A DNA stretch of 64,000 bases from Flagellimonas oceani (lineage in GTDB: Bacteria; Bacteroidota; Bacteroidia; Flavobacteriales; Flavobacteriaceae): the NCBI RefSeq assembly GCF_011068285.1, contig NZ_CP049616.1:972501-1036500 (forward strand), written 5' to 3'. Positions 27,331 through 36,654 of this stretch are shown in pieces. How positions within the stretch are numbered: position 1 is the stretch's first letter; every line of letters starts with the position of its first letter. The notes under the pieces were generated by a model, which did not search any database, was not told the origin of the DNA, and saw only the letters and a list, made by a program, of their open reading frames with translations. The position numbers were made by a program, and so were the translations under genes.

Positions 27331-29179
27331 ATGGCTCGTTCTTTGCAATTTTGTTATCCGTTAAATTATAATTGATGGTTACCCGGGTTCCTTCGCCAGG
27401 TCGGGACCGAATGAACAATCTACCATTAATATAGCTCATTCGCTCTTTCATAAAAAACACTCCCATGCCGCCATCACTGCTATTTTTTGGAGGTTTGTCC
27501 AATATTTCGGGGTCAAAACCTTTTCCATCATCATCAATAACAACGCTCAATAAGCTATCGGTATGGTTAATAGTGACCAATATGTAGCTCGCATCGGCAT
27601 ATTTGATGGCATTGTTCACTGCTTCTTGGGTAACCCGATAAATATTGGTTTCCGCCAGCGAATCAAACCGGATGTTCTCCTCGGCTTTGTTCTCGAACAA
27701 AATGTGCTGCCCCGTAAGTTTGCTCAGTTCCGATGTCATTTTTTGCAATGCGGGAAAAATACCATGGTCACTGAGTTCGGGAGGAGTAAGGTTAAAGGTG
27801 GCCGTCCGCACCCCTTTGATCAAATCTCCGGTAAGCGATTTAAGATACTCTATTTTCTCCCTGCTACGTTCCTTTTGGTCAAGATTGATGGATTCAATAT
27901 TGAATCGAAGGGCTGTCAACATTTGGCCTATGCCATCATGAATGTCCTTAGCGATGCGTTTGCGTTCCTCTTCCTGACCTTCTACAATAAGACTGGCCTG
28001 CATTTGTTTTTGGTGTACCCGATCCTCATAATTCTCACGCGTGAGCTGCTCCACTTTTTCTTGGTTTCGCTTACGTTCGGTAATATCGGAGCACAGAATA
28101 AGAACACTTTGCCGTAGACTTGTCCGGTGCATGGGAATGATGGAGAGGTCCATCCACAATTTGTTTCCTGAGTTGGTCGTGATCTCTATTTCTTCCGACC
28201 GGATACTTTTTCTTGGTTTGGTCAATACCTCGTTCAAGTACTGCCGTTGGCCCTCATCTTTGGTCAATATTTCGGCGAGCTGGGCATTCGGCGGAATATC
28301 TGGGGACTCCAAAAGGCTCAGGAATTTTTTACTGATAAAAACCACCGTGCCATCGCTACGTGCGCTGGCAAAAAGAGCGGCATTGTCGATTACAAAGTTG
28401 AGCTCCTTGAGTTCTTGGAGGGATTTTTCCTTCTCTTGGAATATTTTTTTGATTTCTTGGGCGTCCTGCTCAGATCGTAATCTGCTCTTCACCAATTTTT
28501 GTATGATTTCCTTTATTTGAATGGATAATGGCCTGAAAATAAAGAACACCTCAAGAACCAATATCAGCAAAGAAAAAGCAAGCAACAAATACTCTTTGAA
28601 CTTTAGCCTTTGTAGGCGTTCCTTGCTGATGGCATCGTACTCATTGACAATAGTGTCCATTTTATCTAAAAACGGACCTTCGTTCGCCAATAAAATGGCC
28701 AACTCTTGCTCGTGTAACGTACTATCTTCATGCTTCAGCATGTTTTCCACGGCATTGACCATGGCATCGTGGTGCGGGGAAAGTTCTTGAAAATGTTTTA
28801 AGATGGACGGATTGTCCTCCTTGGGCAGACCTATACTATCATTGCCATTTTGAAGTCCATCGTGGGAGGTTTTCCACACCAAAAGAGTGTTGTCCAATCT
28901 TAGCAAAAGCTCTTGCCGCTCATTTTTACTAAGTTCCCCACTTTGCAACAATAGGGCTTCTTTGACCAATTTTTGACTGTACGCGCGCTGCCGGCCCGCC
29001 ACGTTGATCACCCGTGAGTCATTTAATTGGGAGTTGAGGTGCTGTTGTATCAGGATTTGGGCCACAATGATGGTGAGCGCTATAGCCGAAAGGGCCAACA
29101 GGTACCACTTTCTGAATCTTTGGAAAGTAGAGACATCCAGATTCTGTTGTTGGTTTTTTGTATTGTTCACTTCGGCCAT
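27320..29179 (-). CDS. NarX-like sensor histidine kinase (PilJ/NarX sensor, PAS, HisKA_3)
   Basis: 619 residues. One membrane helix (about 28-48) precedes a periplasmic PilJ/NarX-type domain whose first helix, RVINVAGRQRAYSQKLV, resembles the P-box that binds nitrate and nitrite in NarX/NarQ. A second helix (about 193-213) leads to a coiled coil, a PAS domain (about 258-380), a HisKA_3 domain with H414 in KRIAKDIHDGIGQML, and an ATPase domain (DDDGKGFDPE). HisKA_3 kinases partner NarL-type regulators; the only one nearby is at 36655-37341. It is the fourth gene of the nirB operon. Confidence 0.9.
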   Translation of the reverse strand: MAEVNNTKNQQQNLDVSTFQRFRKWYLLALSAIALTIIVAQILIQQHLNSQLNDSRVINVAGRQRAYSQKLVKEALLLQSGELSKNERQELLLRLDNTLLVWKTSHDGLQNGNDSIGLPKEDNPSILKHFQELSPHHDAMVNAVENMLKHEDSTLHEQELAILLANEGPFLDKMDTIVNEYDAISKERLQRLKFKEYLLLAFSLLILVLEVFFIFRPLSIQIKEIIQKLVKSRLRSEQDAQEIKKIFQEKEKSLQELKELNFVIDNAALFASARSDGTVVFISKKFLSLLESPDIPPNAQLAEILTKDEGQRQYLNEVLTKPRKSIRSEEIEITTNSGNKLWMDLSIIPMHRTSLRQSVLILCSDITERKRNQEKVEQLTRENYEDRVHQKQMQASLIVEGQEEERKRIAKDIHDGIGQMLTALRFNIESINLDQKERSREKIEYLKSLTGDLIKGVRTATFNLTPPELSDHGIFPALQKMTSELSKLTGQHILFENKAEENIRFDSLAETNIYRVTQEAVNNAIKYADASYILVTINHTDSLLSVVIDDDGKGFDPEILDKPPKNSSDGGMGVFFMKERMSYINGRLFIRSRPGEGTRVTINYNLTDNKIAKNEPYED

Positions 29180-29188
29180 GATACGGGT

Positions 29189-29773
29189 TTAGTTGGAGAT
29201 TGCCCTGGTCACCAGTTCCAGTCCTCTATCGGAGTAAGAAAGGCCCAAGGCAGCTTTATGCCCTTTTTCGGACATCTTTTTCCAGGTTTTTTGCAGGATC
29301 GATATTATTTTGTCATCATCGTGTTTTGCTAGAAAGGGCTCGTAGTAATATTTTAAGAAAACCAAGCAGATAACATCTTCCAAGGTTTGGGTCTCCCCAT
29401 CTTTTTTTAGTTGTTTTTTCAGCAACAAAAAAGATACCCTATCGATTGTATCTTCATCATAGCCTACTTTGTGCAATATGCTACTGGCCTTCTCTGCATG
29501 GAACTTTTTAAGTTCCTGCCTCCATTTAAGGTACCCCGCCCGGTTCATCTCGTAGGATTCCCTGGGGATTTCCCATCGACAGATGTGTTGACAGCGTGCC
29601 GTTAATTGCAATGCTTCAGACGCACTGGGTTCAAAATCGTTCAAGATGTCCGTCATCCGCTTTGCATACAAAAGTTCTTTAGGGAATGCTGCCCCTTCAA
29701 AATGTTCCGTATTGGGATCTTTTGCATTGGCTTCATCAAACAACTTAAATGCTTCCAAAAGTTTTTTGGACAT
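29189..29773 (-). CDS. DUF4202 protein
   Basis: About 194 residues from the ATG at 29773 (an ATG two codons upstream is possible). The family pattern is clear: KLLEAFKLFDEANAKDPNTE at the start, then LLYAKRMTDILNDFEPSASE, an H-rich CQHICRWEIPRESYEMNRAG, and LEDVICLVFLKYYYEPFL. DUF4202 proteins are HD-like helical proteins repeatedly found with nitrite/sulfite assimilation genes, but their role is not established. It lies between nirD (20 nt) and the kinase (9 nt). Confidence 0.88.
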   Translation of the reverse strand: MSKKLLEAFKLFDEANAKDPNTEHFEGAAFPKELLYAKRMTDILNDFEPSASEALQLTARCQHICRWEIPRESYEMNRAGYLKWRQELKKFHAEKASSILHKVGYDEDTIDRVSFLLLKKQLKKDGETQTLEDVICLVFLKYYYEPFLAKHDDDKIISILQKTWKKMSEKGHKAALGLSYSDRGLELVTRAISN

Positions 29774-29799
29774 GCCCATATATATTGGTTTTATTAAAA

Positions 29800-30177
29800 C
29801 TATTCAGAAAAACCAATATACACAAAGCCATTCTCCAATTTTACCGGAAAAGTGGCTATGGAGGGCAAATCGCCATTGAGATTTTCCCCGGTTTCCAGTG
29901 AAAAGGTCTTTTTGTGCATTGGGCAGGCGATTTTGGGAATACCTTCGGTATCTCCGATCATTCCCCTGGACAAAACCATTTCCATTTTATGCGGGCAAAG
30001 GTTTTGACAGGCGTACCATTTTTGTTTGCGTTTGTAGTTAAAGATGGCGATTTGCTTGTTCTGATATTTGATACAGGCTCCGCCATTTTCTGGAATATCT
30101 TTTTCCAGACAAGCCTTGAACCAAGTCTTCACTTGATTTGTTGAAACCGGGTTGTAATGTTGTAATAAAGTATCCAT
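29800..30177 (-). CDS. nirD: Nitrite reductase [NAD(P)H] small subunit
   Basis: 125 residues, a Rieske-fold protein. The [2Fe-2S] ligand motifs are present: CPH in NLCPHKMEM and CPMH in IACPMHKKTF, so unlike Escherichia coli NirD it may hold a real cluster. It is the partner of NirB, encoded 10 nt upstream, and needed for NAD(P)H-dependent reduction of nitrite to ammonium in the cytoplasm. Confidence 0.92.
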   Translation of the reverse strand: MDTLLQHYNPVSTNQVKTWFKACLEKDIPENGGACIKYQNKQIAIFNYKRKQKWYACQNLCPHKMEMVLSRGMIGDTEGIPKIACPMHKKTFSLETGENLNGDLPSIATFPVKLENGFVYIGFSE

Positions 30178-30187
30178 AACTTTTAGA

Positions 30188-32707
30188 TTAATTGGTCCAT
30201 GGTTCTGGCATTTTCTGTTCCCTCATGGGCACAAACACCAAATTGTCGTCCCTGTCATCGGTATTCACAAAATGCTTGAAGCGTTTACCGATCTCTTCGT
30301 TTTCCACGGCCTGTTTCCATTCACATTCATATTTGTCGACAAGGGACTGCATATCCATTTCAAGCTCTTGGGCAATGTTCAGGCTGTCCTCGACCACCAC
30401 TTTTTTGAGTTGCTCAATACCGCCCTCGAGTTTTTCGAGCCAAGCTGCGGTACGCATCAATGGGGCCGCTGTGCGGATGTAGTACATTAAAAAACGATCT
30501 AAATACTTGATGACGGTTTCGTTATCAATTTGCTCTGCCAATAATTGTGCATGTTTCGGCGTAGCACCACCGTTTCCACATACATAAAGGTTCCATCCGC
30601 CTTCTACCGCAATTACGCCAAAATCCTTTCCCCGGGCCTCGGCGCACTCACGTATGCACCCGGATACACCTCCCTTTAGTTTGTGCGGGGATCGTATTCC
30701 TTTATATCTATCCTCAAGTTCAATGGCAAAGCTTACACTTTCGTCCATACCGTAACGGCACCAAGTGGAACCGACACAGCTTTTTACGGTCCGCAACGCT
30801 TTTCCGTAGGCATGGCCACTTTCAAAACCGGCATCGATGAGTTTTTTCCAGATAGCGGGAAGGTCGTTAAGTTCGGCACCAAAAAGGTCGATGCGCTGTC
30901 CTCCGGTAATTTTGGTGTACAAACCATATTCCTTGGCCACATCGCCCAATACGATCAATTTGTCGGGGGTGATTTCCCCTCCGGGAATCCTGGGCACCAC
31001 TGAATAGGAACCATTTCTTTGGATATTGGCCAAAAAACGGTCGTTGGAGTCCTGTATCACATCTTCTTTATTGGCAGTATCATTATAAATGGTGGCAAAA
31101 ATGGAGGCCAGGGCAGGCTTGCACACTTCGCAGCCGTGCCCTTTTCCACATTTGTCCAAGGCTTCATTGTAAGTGCTGATGCCCTTTACCTTGACAATGC
31201 CGTAAAGCTCTTGTCGGGTATATTCAAAATGCTCGCAAATAACATCTTTTACTTCTTTCCCCATGGATTTAAGGGTCTCGTTGACCAACTCCGTGACCAT
31301 GGGCTTGCATCCACCGCAGCCCGTGGTGGCCTTGGTGCATTGGATTACATCTTTCAAAGATTCACTTTTGCCGTCCAAGAGCGATGAGCAGATGTTCCCT
31401 TTGGTGATGCTCTCACAGGAGCATATTTGGGCGGTATCCGGTAGGTCCATGGCACTGCCAAAGGCAGAACCTCCCTCGCCACGTGCACCTACGATCAATT
31501 CTTCCGCATTTTCGGGCAATGCCATGCCGTTCAAGTACATTTGGTGCAGCATATTGTAGTCGGAAGCATCTCCTACGAGAATGCCCCCTAAAAGTGTTTT
31601 TCTATCGTGGCTCACATTGATTCTCTTGTAGAGGTGCTTTGTCTTATTTTCAAAAATGATGGACAACCCTCTATCTGCTGGCATATAGGGAGTGCCAAAA
31701 CTGGCCACGTCCACGCCCATGAGTTTCAATTTGGTGGACATATCAATATCGTCGGGCATTACAACTTCTCGGTTGCCCAATATTTGGTTGACGGCCACGT
31801 CGGCCATTTCATATCCGGGAGCAACAAGGCCATATATCATTTGATTGTAAAGGGCCACTTCGCCAATGGCGAAAATATCTTCTGCCGATGTTTGCATCTT
31901 GTTATTGACTACGATTCCGCCACGTGTACCCATTTCAAGGCCGCAAGTCCTTCCAAGTTCATCTCTTGGCCGTATTCCTGCTGATATGATCAACATATCC
32001 ACGTCCAACCGGTCATCTTCCCCAAACTCCATTCCTTCGATTACCTTATCGCCCAAAATTTGGTTGGCGGCCTTGCTCAAATGGACTTGAATCCCCATGG
32101 ATTCCAATTTTAACTGGAGCACATTACTGCTCCTGCTGTCCAGTTGTCTGGGCATCAATTTTGGGGCAAACTCGACCACGTGGGGTTCCAATCCCATATC
32201 CAGCACCGCTTTTCCAGCTTCCAGTCCCAACAGGCCACCACCCAGGATTGCCGCCCTTCCATTGGGCTTAATAGCTTTTATTTGTGAGGCATAGGCCATC
32301 ATCTCTTCCAAATCCTCTATGGTACGATAAACAAAAACACCTTCTTTTTCCACTCCCGAGATAGGCGGTACAAATGGAACGGAGCCTGTGGCCAGTACCA
32401 AGTAATCATAGCTATGTGAATCACCGGCATCCGTATGGATCTCCCGTTTCTCTTTTTTAATGTCCGTTACGCGTTGCCCTGTAATAAGTTCAATACCGTT
32501 TTTTTTGTACCATGTAGCAGGGGCAAGCTCCAAGGCTTTGGCATCTTGGTTTTCAAAATACTCACTAAGATGCACCCTGTCGTAGGCCGGTCTGGGTTCA
32601 TCACCGAAGACAATCAATTTATATGCATTATTTGAAGGTGTGGCGATGAATTTTTCGCAAAACTTATACCCCACCATTCCATTTCCTACTACAATTACTG
32701 TTTTCAT
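30188..32707 (-). CDS. nirB: Nitrite reductase [NAD(P)H] large subunit
   Basis: About 839 residues from the ATG at 32707 (an alternative ATG lies at 32713). Domain order: FAD/NAD(P)H oxidoreductase (TVIVVGNGMVGYKF; IDAILGGGLLGLE-type second Rossmann), two BFD-like [2Fe-2S] domains (CSCESITKGNICSS...GCGGCKP, then KGHGCEVCKP), a ferredoxin-like half domain, and the siroheme/[4Fe-4S] domain with CVGSTWC and CIRECAEA. It performs the six-electron reduction of nitrite to ammonium. First gene of the operon nirB-nirD-DUF4202-kinase-DUF7009. A TACGTA box and a -7 element lie upstream, shared with the divergent SUMT gene. Confidence 0.95.
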   Translation of the reverse strand: MKTVIVVGNGMVGYKFCEKFIATPSNNAYKLIVFGDEPRPAYDRVHLSEYFENQDAKALELAPATWYKKNGIELITGQRVTDIKKEKREIHTDAGDSHSYDYLVLATGSVPFVPPISGVEKEGVFVYRTIEDLEEMMAYASQIKAIKPNGRAAILGGGLLGLEAGKAVLDMGLEPHVVEFAPKLMPRQLDSRSSNVLQLKLESMGIQVHLSKAANQILGDKVIEGMEFGEDDRLDVDMLIISAGIRPRDELGRTCGLEMGTRGGIVVNNKMQTSAEDIFAIGEVALYNQMIYGLVAPGYEMADVAVNQILGNREVVMPDDIDMSTKLKLMGVDVASFGTPYMPADRGLSIIFENKTKHLYKRINVSHDRKTLLGGILVGDASDYNMLHQMYLNGMALPENAEELIVGARGEGGSAFGSAMDLPDTAQICSCESITKGNICSSLLDGKSESLKDVIQCTKATTGCGGCKPMVTELVNETLKSMGKEVKDVICEHFEYTRQELYGIVKVKGISTYNEALDKCGKGHGCEVCKPALASIFATIYNDTANKEDVIQDSNDRFLANIQRNGSYSVVPRIPGGEITPDKLIVLGDVAKEYGLYTKITGGQRIDLFGAELNDLPAIWKKLIDAGFESGHAYGKALRTVKSCVGSTWCRYGMDESVSFAIELEDRYKGIRSPHKLKGGVSGCIRECAEARGKDFGVIAVEGGWNLYVCGNGGATPKHAQLLAEQIDNETVIKYLDRFLMYYIRTAAPLMRTAAWLEKLEGGIEQLKKVVVEDSLNIAQELEMDMQSLVDKYECEWKQAVENEEIGKRFKHFVNTDDRDDNLVFVPMREQKMPEPWTN

Positions 32708-32732
32708 ATCCATGTGATTTTGAAATACGAAT

Positions 32733-32787
32733 CAAAATTAAGTATAAGTACGTATATATTTTGTGTTTTTTTGAAAATAAATACGTA
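32733..32787. promoter_or_regulatory. nirB/SUMT divergent promoter with two TACGTA boxes
   Basis: TACGTA occurs at 32749-32754 and 32782-32787, 33 nt apart. On the minus strand the proximal box begins 14 nt before TAATTTTG (32740-32733), which fits the Bacteroidota -7 consensus TAnnTTTG and precedes nirB. Towards SUMT the only weak match is TATCCTTG at 32786-32793. No good TTG (-33) element is seen for nirB, consistent with an activator-dependent promoter. Confidence 0.6.
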
Positions 32788-32826
32788 TCCTTGTTGAGAA
32801 ATCCATAAAAATCAAAACAAATATTT

Positions 32827-33606
32827 ATGATGAAGCAAGGCATGAAGGAAGCAAGAGTAAGCTTGGTAGGAGCTGGTCCAGGCTCCTCCGATTTGATTAC
32901 CGTAAGGGGTTTGAGGGTTTTACAGCAAGCTGATGTGGTTTTGTACGATGCCTTGACGGATGTCGCCTTGTTGAAAGAGGTTGGTGGGCATATTCCAAAA
33001 ATATACGTAGGAAAGCGATGTGGAAAACATAGCTTTTCCCAAGAAAAAATCAATATGCTCATTGTAGAAAATGCATTGAAGTATGGTCATGCTGTTCGAT
33101 TAAAGGGTGGGGATCCTTTTGTTTTTGGTAGGGGGTCGGAGGAACTTGAGTGTATTGAATCATTCGGGATTCCGGTAGCTATAGTGCCAGGTATTTCCAG
33201 TGCAACTGCAGTTCCTGCAAGTCAAGGGATAGCTGTGACCAAACGAGGGGTGAGCAATAGCTTTTGGGTGGTTACCGCAACCACAAGGGAAGGCAATCTC
33301 TCCAAGGATATTCAATTGGCCGCACAATCTTCGGCAACACTGGTGATATTGATGGGTATTCGAAAACTGGTCGAAATTGCCATGGAAATTGGCCGTTACA
33401 GGGAAAGTTATACGCCACTTGCAATTATTCAAAATGGAACGCTGCCCAATGAAAAATGTGTAACGGGAACCTTGAGCGACGCAGTGCGTTTATCGCTTGA
33501 TTTGGATGAGTCCAGTCCCGGAATCATTGTCATAGGCGATGTGGTAGCCGACCATCCATCATTTTTTGAAGATGCAATTCAAAGGGTTGTGGGCGTGGAA
33601 CTCTAA
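32827..33606 (+). CDS. cobA: Uroporphyrinogen-III C-methyltransferase (SUMT)
   Basis: 259 residues, the single-domain SUMT form. The SAM-binding loop reads SLVGAGPGSSDLITVRG (about 11-27), followed by VVLYDALT, RLKGGDPFVFGRG and GISSATAVPASQGI, all family signatures. It methylates uroporphyrinogen III twice to precorrin-2, the first step towards siroheme, the cofactor of NirB. It is transcribed divergently from nirB across 120 nt. No dehydrogenase/ferrochelatase domain (as in CysG) is present, so those steps need another gene outside the window. Confidence 0.94.
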   Translation: MMKQGMKEARVSLVGAGPGSSDLITVRGLRVLQQADVVLYDALTDVALLKEVGGHIPKIYVGKRCGKHSFSQEKINMLIVENALKYGHAVRLKGGDPFVFGRGSEELECIESFGIPVAIVPGISSATAVPASQGIAVTKRGVSNSFWVVTATTREGNLSKDIQLAAQSSATLVILMGIRKLVEIAMEIGRYRESYTPLAIIQNGTLPNEKCVTGTLSDAVRLSLDLDESSPGIIVIGDVVADHPSFFEDAIQRVVGVEL

Positions 33607-33729
33607 ATCCATACCTTAATAGTAGTTGGTTCACATGCCATCCTCAATAACTTGTGAATCATTAATAATAAGTGCCTAAATTTTAAGATGTTGTAAAATG
33701 GTGGCCATTATTTGTTCATCCCACAAAAA

Positions 33730-33783
33730 TACGTAGTTATTTAGTTTTACATATCTATAAATACGTATAAATACTTAGATTTG
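33730..33783 (+). promoter_or_regulatory. narK promoter with two TACGTA boxes
   Basis: TACGTA lies at 33730-33735 and 33762-33767, 32 nt apart. The proximal box begins 14 nt before TAGATTTG (33776-33783), a -7 element of the TAnnTTTG type. The stretch from box to -7 element resembles the nirB promoter (ATAC-T just before the -7 element in both). The narK start codon is 27 nt downstream. Confidence 0.65.
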
Positions 33784-33810
33784 ATTATCTAATCAATTAA
33801 TCTAAGTACT

Positions 33811-35211
33811 ATGAAAGCCACACGATTAAATCTTCTGAACCTTAAAAGTATTCCAATAAGGACATTTTGGATATCAGCCATTGCTTTCTTCATTTGTTTT
33901 TTTGCATGGTTCGGGATTGTTCCGTTTATGCCCGATGTTGTGAGGGATTTGGGGCTTACGCCAGCACAGAAATGGAACTCTATTATTTTAGCGGTTACCG
34001 GGACAGTTTTTGCACGATTGCTCATAGGTAAGTTATGTGATAAATTCGGGCCGCGACTCTGTTATACCTGGTTGTTGATTATCGGGTCCATCCCGGTAAT
34101 TTTAATTGGTCTGGTTCAAACACCTTTCCAGTTTTTGCTCTGTCGCTTTTTTATAGGGTTCATAGGCGCATCCTTTGTTATTACCCAGTTCCATACCTCT
34201 ATAATGTTCGCCCCAAACATAGTGGGTACCGCTAATGCGACTTCAGCCGGGTGGGGGAACCTTGGAGGTGGTGCAAATAGATTGGGAATGCCATTGATCG
34301 CGGCCGCGGTGGTGAGTTTCGGGGTGGCCGATGAGGTTGCTTGGCGCTATTCCATGGTCATTGCCGGTGTCGTTTGCTTTGCGATGGGACTTGCCTATTT
34401 CTTCTTTACCCAAGATACACCAGAAGGAAATTTTGCCGAATTGCGGAGAACGGGCAACATGCCCGTTTTAAAAAAGGATAAGGTTTCTTTCGCAAGTACC
34501 TTAAAGGATTATCGCGTTTGGATATTGTTTTTGGTGTATGCTGCATGTTTTGGAATGGAGCTTACTGTTTATGGTACTATGGACGATTACTTGCAAAATA
34601 CCTTTGGTTTGGAGAGGATCACGGCCGGAAACATTGTTTTGTCCTTCGCCCTGATGAACATTTTTGCCCGAACCTTGGGGGGCTTCTTCGGGGATCGCTT
34701 TGGAAAATTAAAAGGCCTTCGCGGCCGTGTATTGTTCCTCACTTTTATTTTGATGGCCGAAGGTGTCATGCTTTCCGTGTTCTCGCTCACCACTAGTCTT
34801 GCGGTGGGAATCGTCTTTTTGGTAGCCTTTAGCCTTACGGTACAAATGGCCGAGGGTGCCACATTTTCCGTAGTTCCCTTTATCAATAAAAAAGCTATTG
34901 GTTCCATTTCCGGAATCGTGGGCGCAGGGGGGAATGTTGGGGCATTTTTAGCGGCCCTGTTCCTTAAATCCAAATCGGCCGTAGCAGAGAGCGCCGCAAT
35001 AAAGGCCAATGCATCCTTGGGAGAAGAAGCTGTTAGAGCGGCACAATCGGCGGCTGCCTCCGGCGCCGTATCGAGCGGTTATTTCATCATTGGAATTTTT
35101 GTGGTAATAGCAGCTATCAGTGCATTTGCCATTCGTTTCTCGACTGCCGATGAAGAGGCCGTGCTTCAGGAAATGGAAGGCAAAATGGCAATGTCCACCG
35201 TAGAGAACTGA
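33811..35211 (+). CDS. narK: Nitrate/nitrite MFS transporter (NarK/NNP family)
   Basis: 466 residues with about twelve hydrophobic segments. The NNP signature is clear: helix 4-5 region FHTSIMFAPNIVGTANATSAG followed at once by a WGNLGGG motif, and the second signature GAGGNVGAFLAAL in the C-terminal half. The arginine in the substrate path expected near FFIGFIGASF/IRTFWI is plausible but not assigned. It imports nitrate (and possibly exchanges nitrite) for the reductase encoded downstream. It begins the narK-porin unit; promoter features lie directly upstream. Confidence 0.92.
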   Translation: MKATRLNLLNLKSIPIRTFWISAIAFFICFFAWFGIVPFMPDVVRDLGLTPAQKWNSIILAVTGTVFARLLIGKLCDKFGPRLCYTWLLIIGSIPVILIGLVQTPFQFLLCRFFIGFIGASFVITQFHTSIMFAPNIVGTANATSAGWGNLGGGANRLGMPLIAAAVVSFGVADEVAWRYSMVIAGVVCFAMGLAYFFFTQDTPEGNFAELRRTGNMPVLKKDKVSFASTLKDYRVWILFLVYAACFGMELTVYGTMDDYLQNTFGLERITAGNIVLSFALMNIFARTLGGFFGDRFGKLKGLRGRVLFLTFILMAEGVMLSVFSLTTSLAVGIVFLVAFSLTVQMAEGATFSVVPFINKKAIGSISGIVGAGGNVGAFLAALFLKSKSAVAESAAIKANASLGEEAVRAAQSAAASGAVSSGYFIIGIFVVIAAISAFAIRFSTADEEAVLQEMEGKMAMSTVEN

Positions 35212-35261
35212 CTTTTTTGGCCATCAAACTTCCTGAATAAATCAACCAAAAACTATGTAAT

Positions 35262-36557
35262 ATGAAGTTTATCAGTAAAAAAGGACTCTTGGTGTGCCTA
35301 TTCCTTTTTGGAGCGCATCTTTCCTTTGCCCAATTTGTTTTGGACGGGCAGTTTCGACCAAGGACAGAATATAGAAATGGCTTTGGAGGTTTGATTTCCG
35401 AAGCGTCCGAACCTGGTTTTGCCACCGCTACGCGGATTCGTCTGAACGCTAAATACCAAATCGATAAGTACACCTTTTATACAAGCTTGCAAGATGTTAT
35501 GGTCTGGGGGGAAAACCGACAGTTGAGACCCGATGATGAGAACAATTCCTTTGCCATTTTTGAGGCATGGGCCCAAATTGATTTGGGTTCCGGTTGGTAT
35601 ACAAAATTGGGAAGACAGGTGCTTTCTTACGATGACGAACGCATTTTGGGCGAAGTGGATTGGACACAACAGGCCCGAAACCATGATGCTGCCTTGATGC
35701 GATATGCAAAAGAAGATTTTGAGCTTGATCTCGCCCTTGCCTACAATCAAGATTTTGATGACCCAAGCGGATTTCAATCCGAGGGAAATACCTACGGCAC
35801 CACAGGTTTTTTTAGTTACAAGACCATGCAGATGCTTTATCTAAAACAAAAATGGGAAAATTTTACAACAAGTTTGCTGGTGCTCAATAACGGTTTTCAA
35901 AATTTTGATGAAAATGATGGGGCAAATGGGGTGAGCAATTTACAGACCATTGGAACCTATTTAACCTATAAAAAGAAAAACTTTGGATTGGCGGCCAATG
36001 CATTTCTTCAGATCGGGGAAAGACAGGGCGAGATCGATGTAAAAGGAGCTTATTTGCTGGGTCTGGATGCTAGCTATAAAGCTTCGGGCACTATTGGATT
36101 AGGGGCCGGGTTCGAAATAATTAGTGGAAATGATGATCGAACACCAGGTGAGACAGGTGCATTTTTTCCGCTGTACGGTACCAACCATAAGTTTAATGGC
36201 TTCATGGATTATTTCTATGTGGGCAATCATGCCAATTCCGTTGGATTGTTGGATGTCCATCTAAGTGCCAATATAGCTTTGGGTGAAAAATCGGGTCTTA
36301 TGGCCAAAGTCTTAAACTTTCAGGCCGAACAAGGTTTGCCCAGTGGTGAAAAATCTTTGGGCACCGAAGTCGATTTGGTATTCACACAAAAATTCAATGG
36401 GTATGCCCTTAAAGTCGGATATTCCCAATTATTCCCTGCCGATGGCATGTATGAACTTAAGGGTTTGGCCGAGGCCGAGGCTGCCCATATGCAAAATTGG
36501 GCTTGGGCCATGTTGATCATTAAGCCCAAGTTGTTCTCAACGGACAAGAAAGATTGA
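35262..36557 (+). CDS. Outer-membrane beta-barrel porin, alginate-export-like family
   Basis: 431 residues. A signal peptide (about 1-23, ending SFAQ) precedes a barrel with many aromatic-ended strands: FVLDGQFRPRTEYRN, ATRIRLNAKYQIDKYTFYTS, KLGRQVLSYDDERILGEVDW, YALKVGYSQLF. The pattern with RPR-E-R at the start and GRQ-YDD-R-G resembles the alginate-export (AlgE-like) porin family. It follows narK by 50 nt with no terminator between, so it probably lets nitrate cross the outer membrane (inference from position). A strong terminator follows. Confidence 0.85.
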   Translation: MKFISKKGLLVCLFLFGAHLSFAQFVLDGQFRPRTEYRNGFGGLISEASEPGFATATRIRLNAKYQIDKYTFYTSLQDVMVWGENRQLRPDDENNSFAIFEAWAQIDLGSGWYTKLGRQVLSYDDERILGEVDWTQQARNHDAALMRYAKEDFELDLALAYNQDFDDPSGFQSEGNTYGTTGFFSYKTMQMLYLKQKWENFTTSLLVLNNGFQNFDENDGANGVSNLQTIGTYLTYKKKNFGLAANAFLQIGERQGEIDVKGAYLLGLDASYKASGTIGLGAGFEIISGNDDRTPGETGAFFPLYGTNHKFNGFMDYFYVGNHANSVGLLDVHLSANIALGEKSGLMAKVLNFQAEQGLPSGEKSLGTEVDLVFTQKFNGYALKVGYSQLFPADGMYELKGLAEAEAAHMQNWAWAMLIIKPKLFSTDKKD

Positions 36558-36578
36558 TTATTGGAGTTAGTGAGTGTA

Positions 36579-36615
36579 AAGGCTGTTCCATTTTCAAATG
36601 GGACGGCCTTTTTTT
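36579..36615 (+). terminator. Rho-independent terminator after the porin gene
   Basis: AAGGCTGTTCCATTT pairs with AAATGGGACGGCCTT with one mismatched or wobble section, followed by seven T residues. It ends the narK-porin transcript and lies 40 nt before the response regulator gene. Confidence 0.85.
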
Positions 36616-36621
36616 GTGCAC

Positions 36622-36627
36622 TACGTA
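36622..36627. promoter_or_regulatory. TACGTA box before the response regulator gene
   Basis: A single TACGTA in CACTACGTATTTC, between the terminator and the start codon at 36655. The flank (CACTACGTATTT) matches the nasA upstream box. A TATTTTTG element (36643-36650) fits TAnnTTTG but is so close to the start codon that a leaderless message would result. The regulator may control its own gene. Confidence 0.45.
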
Positions 36628-36654
36628 TTTCAATAATTCGATTATTTTTGTGCA

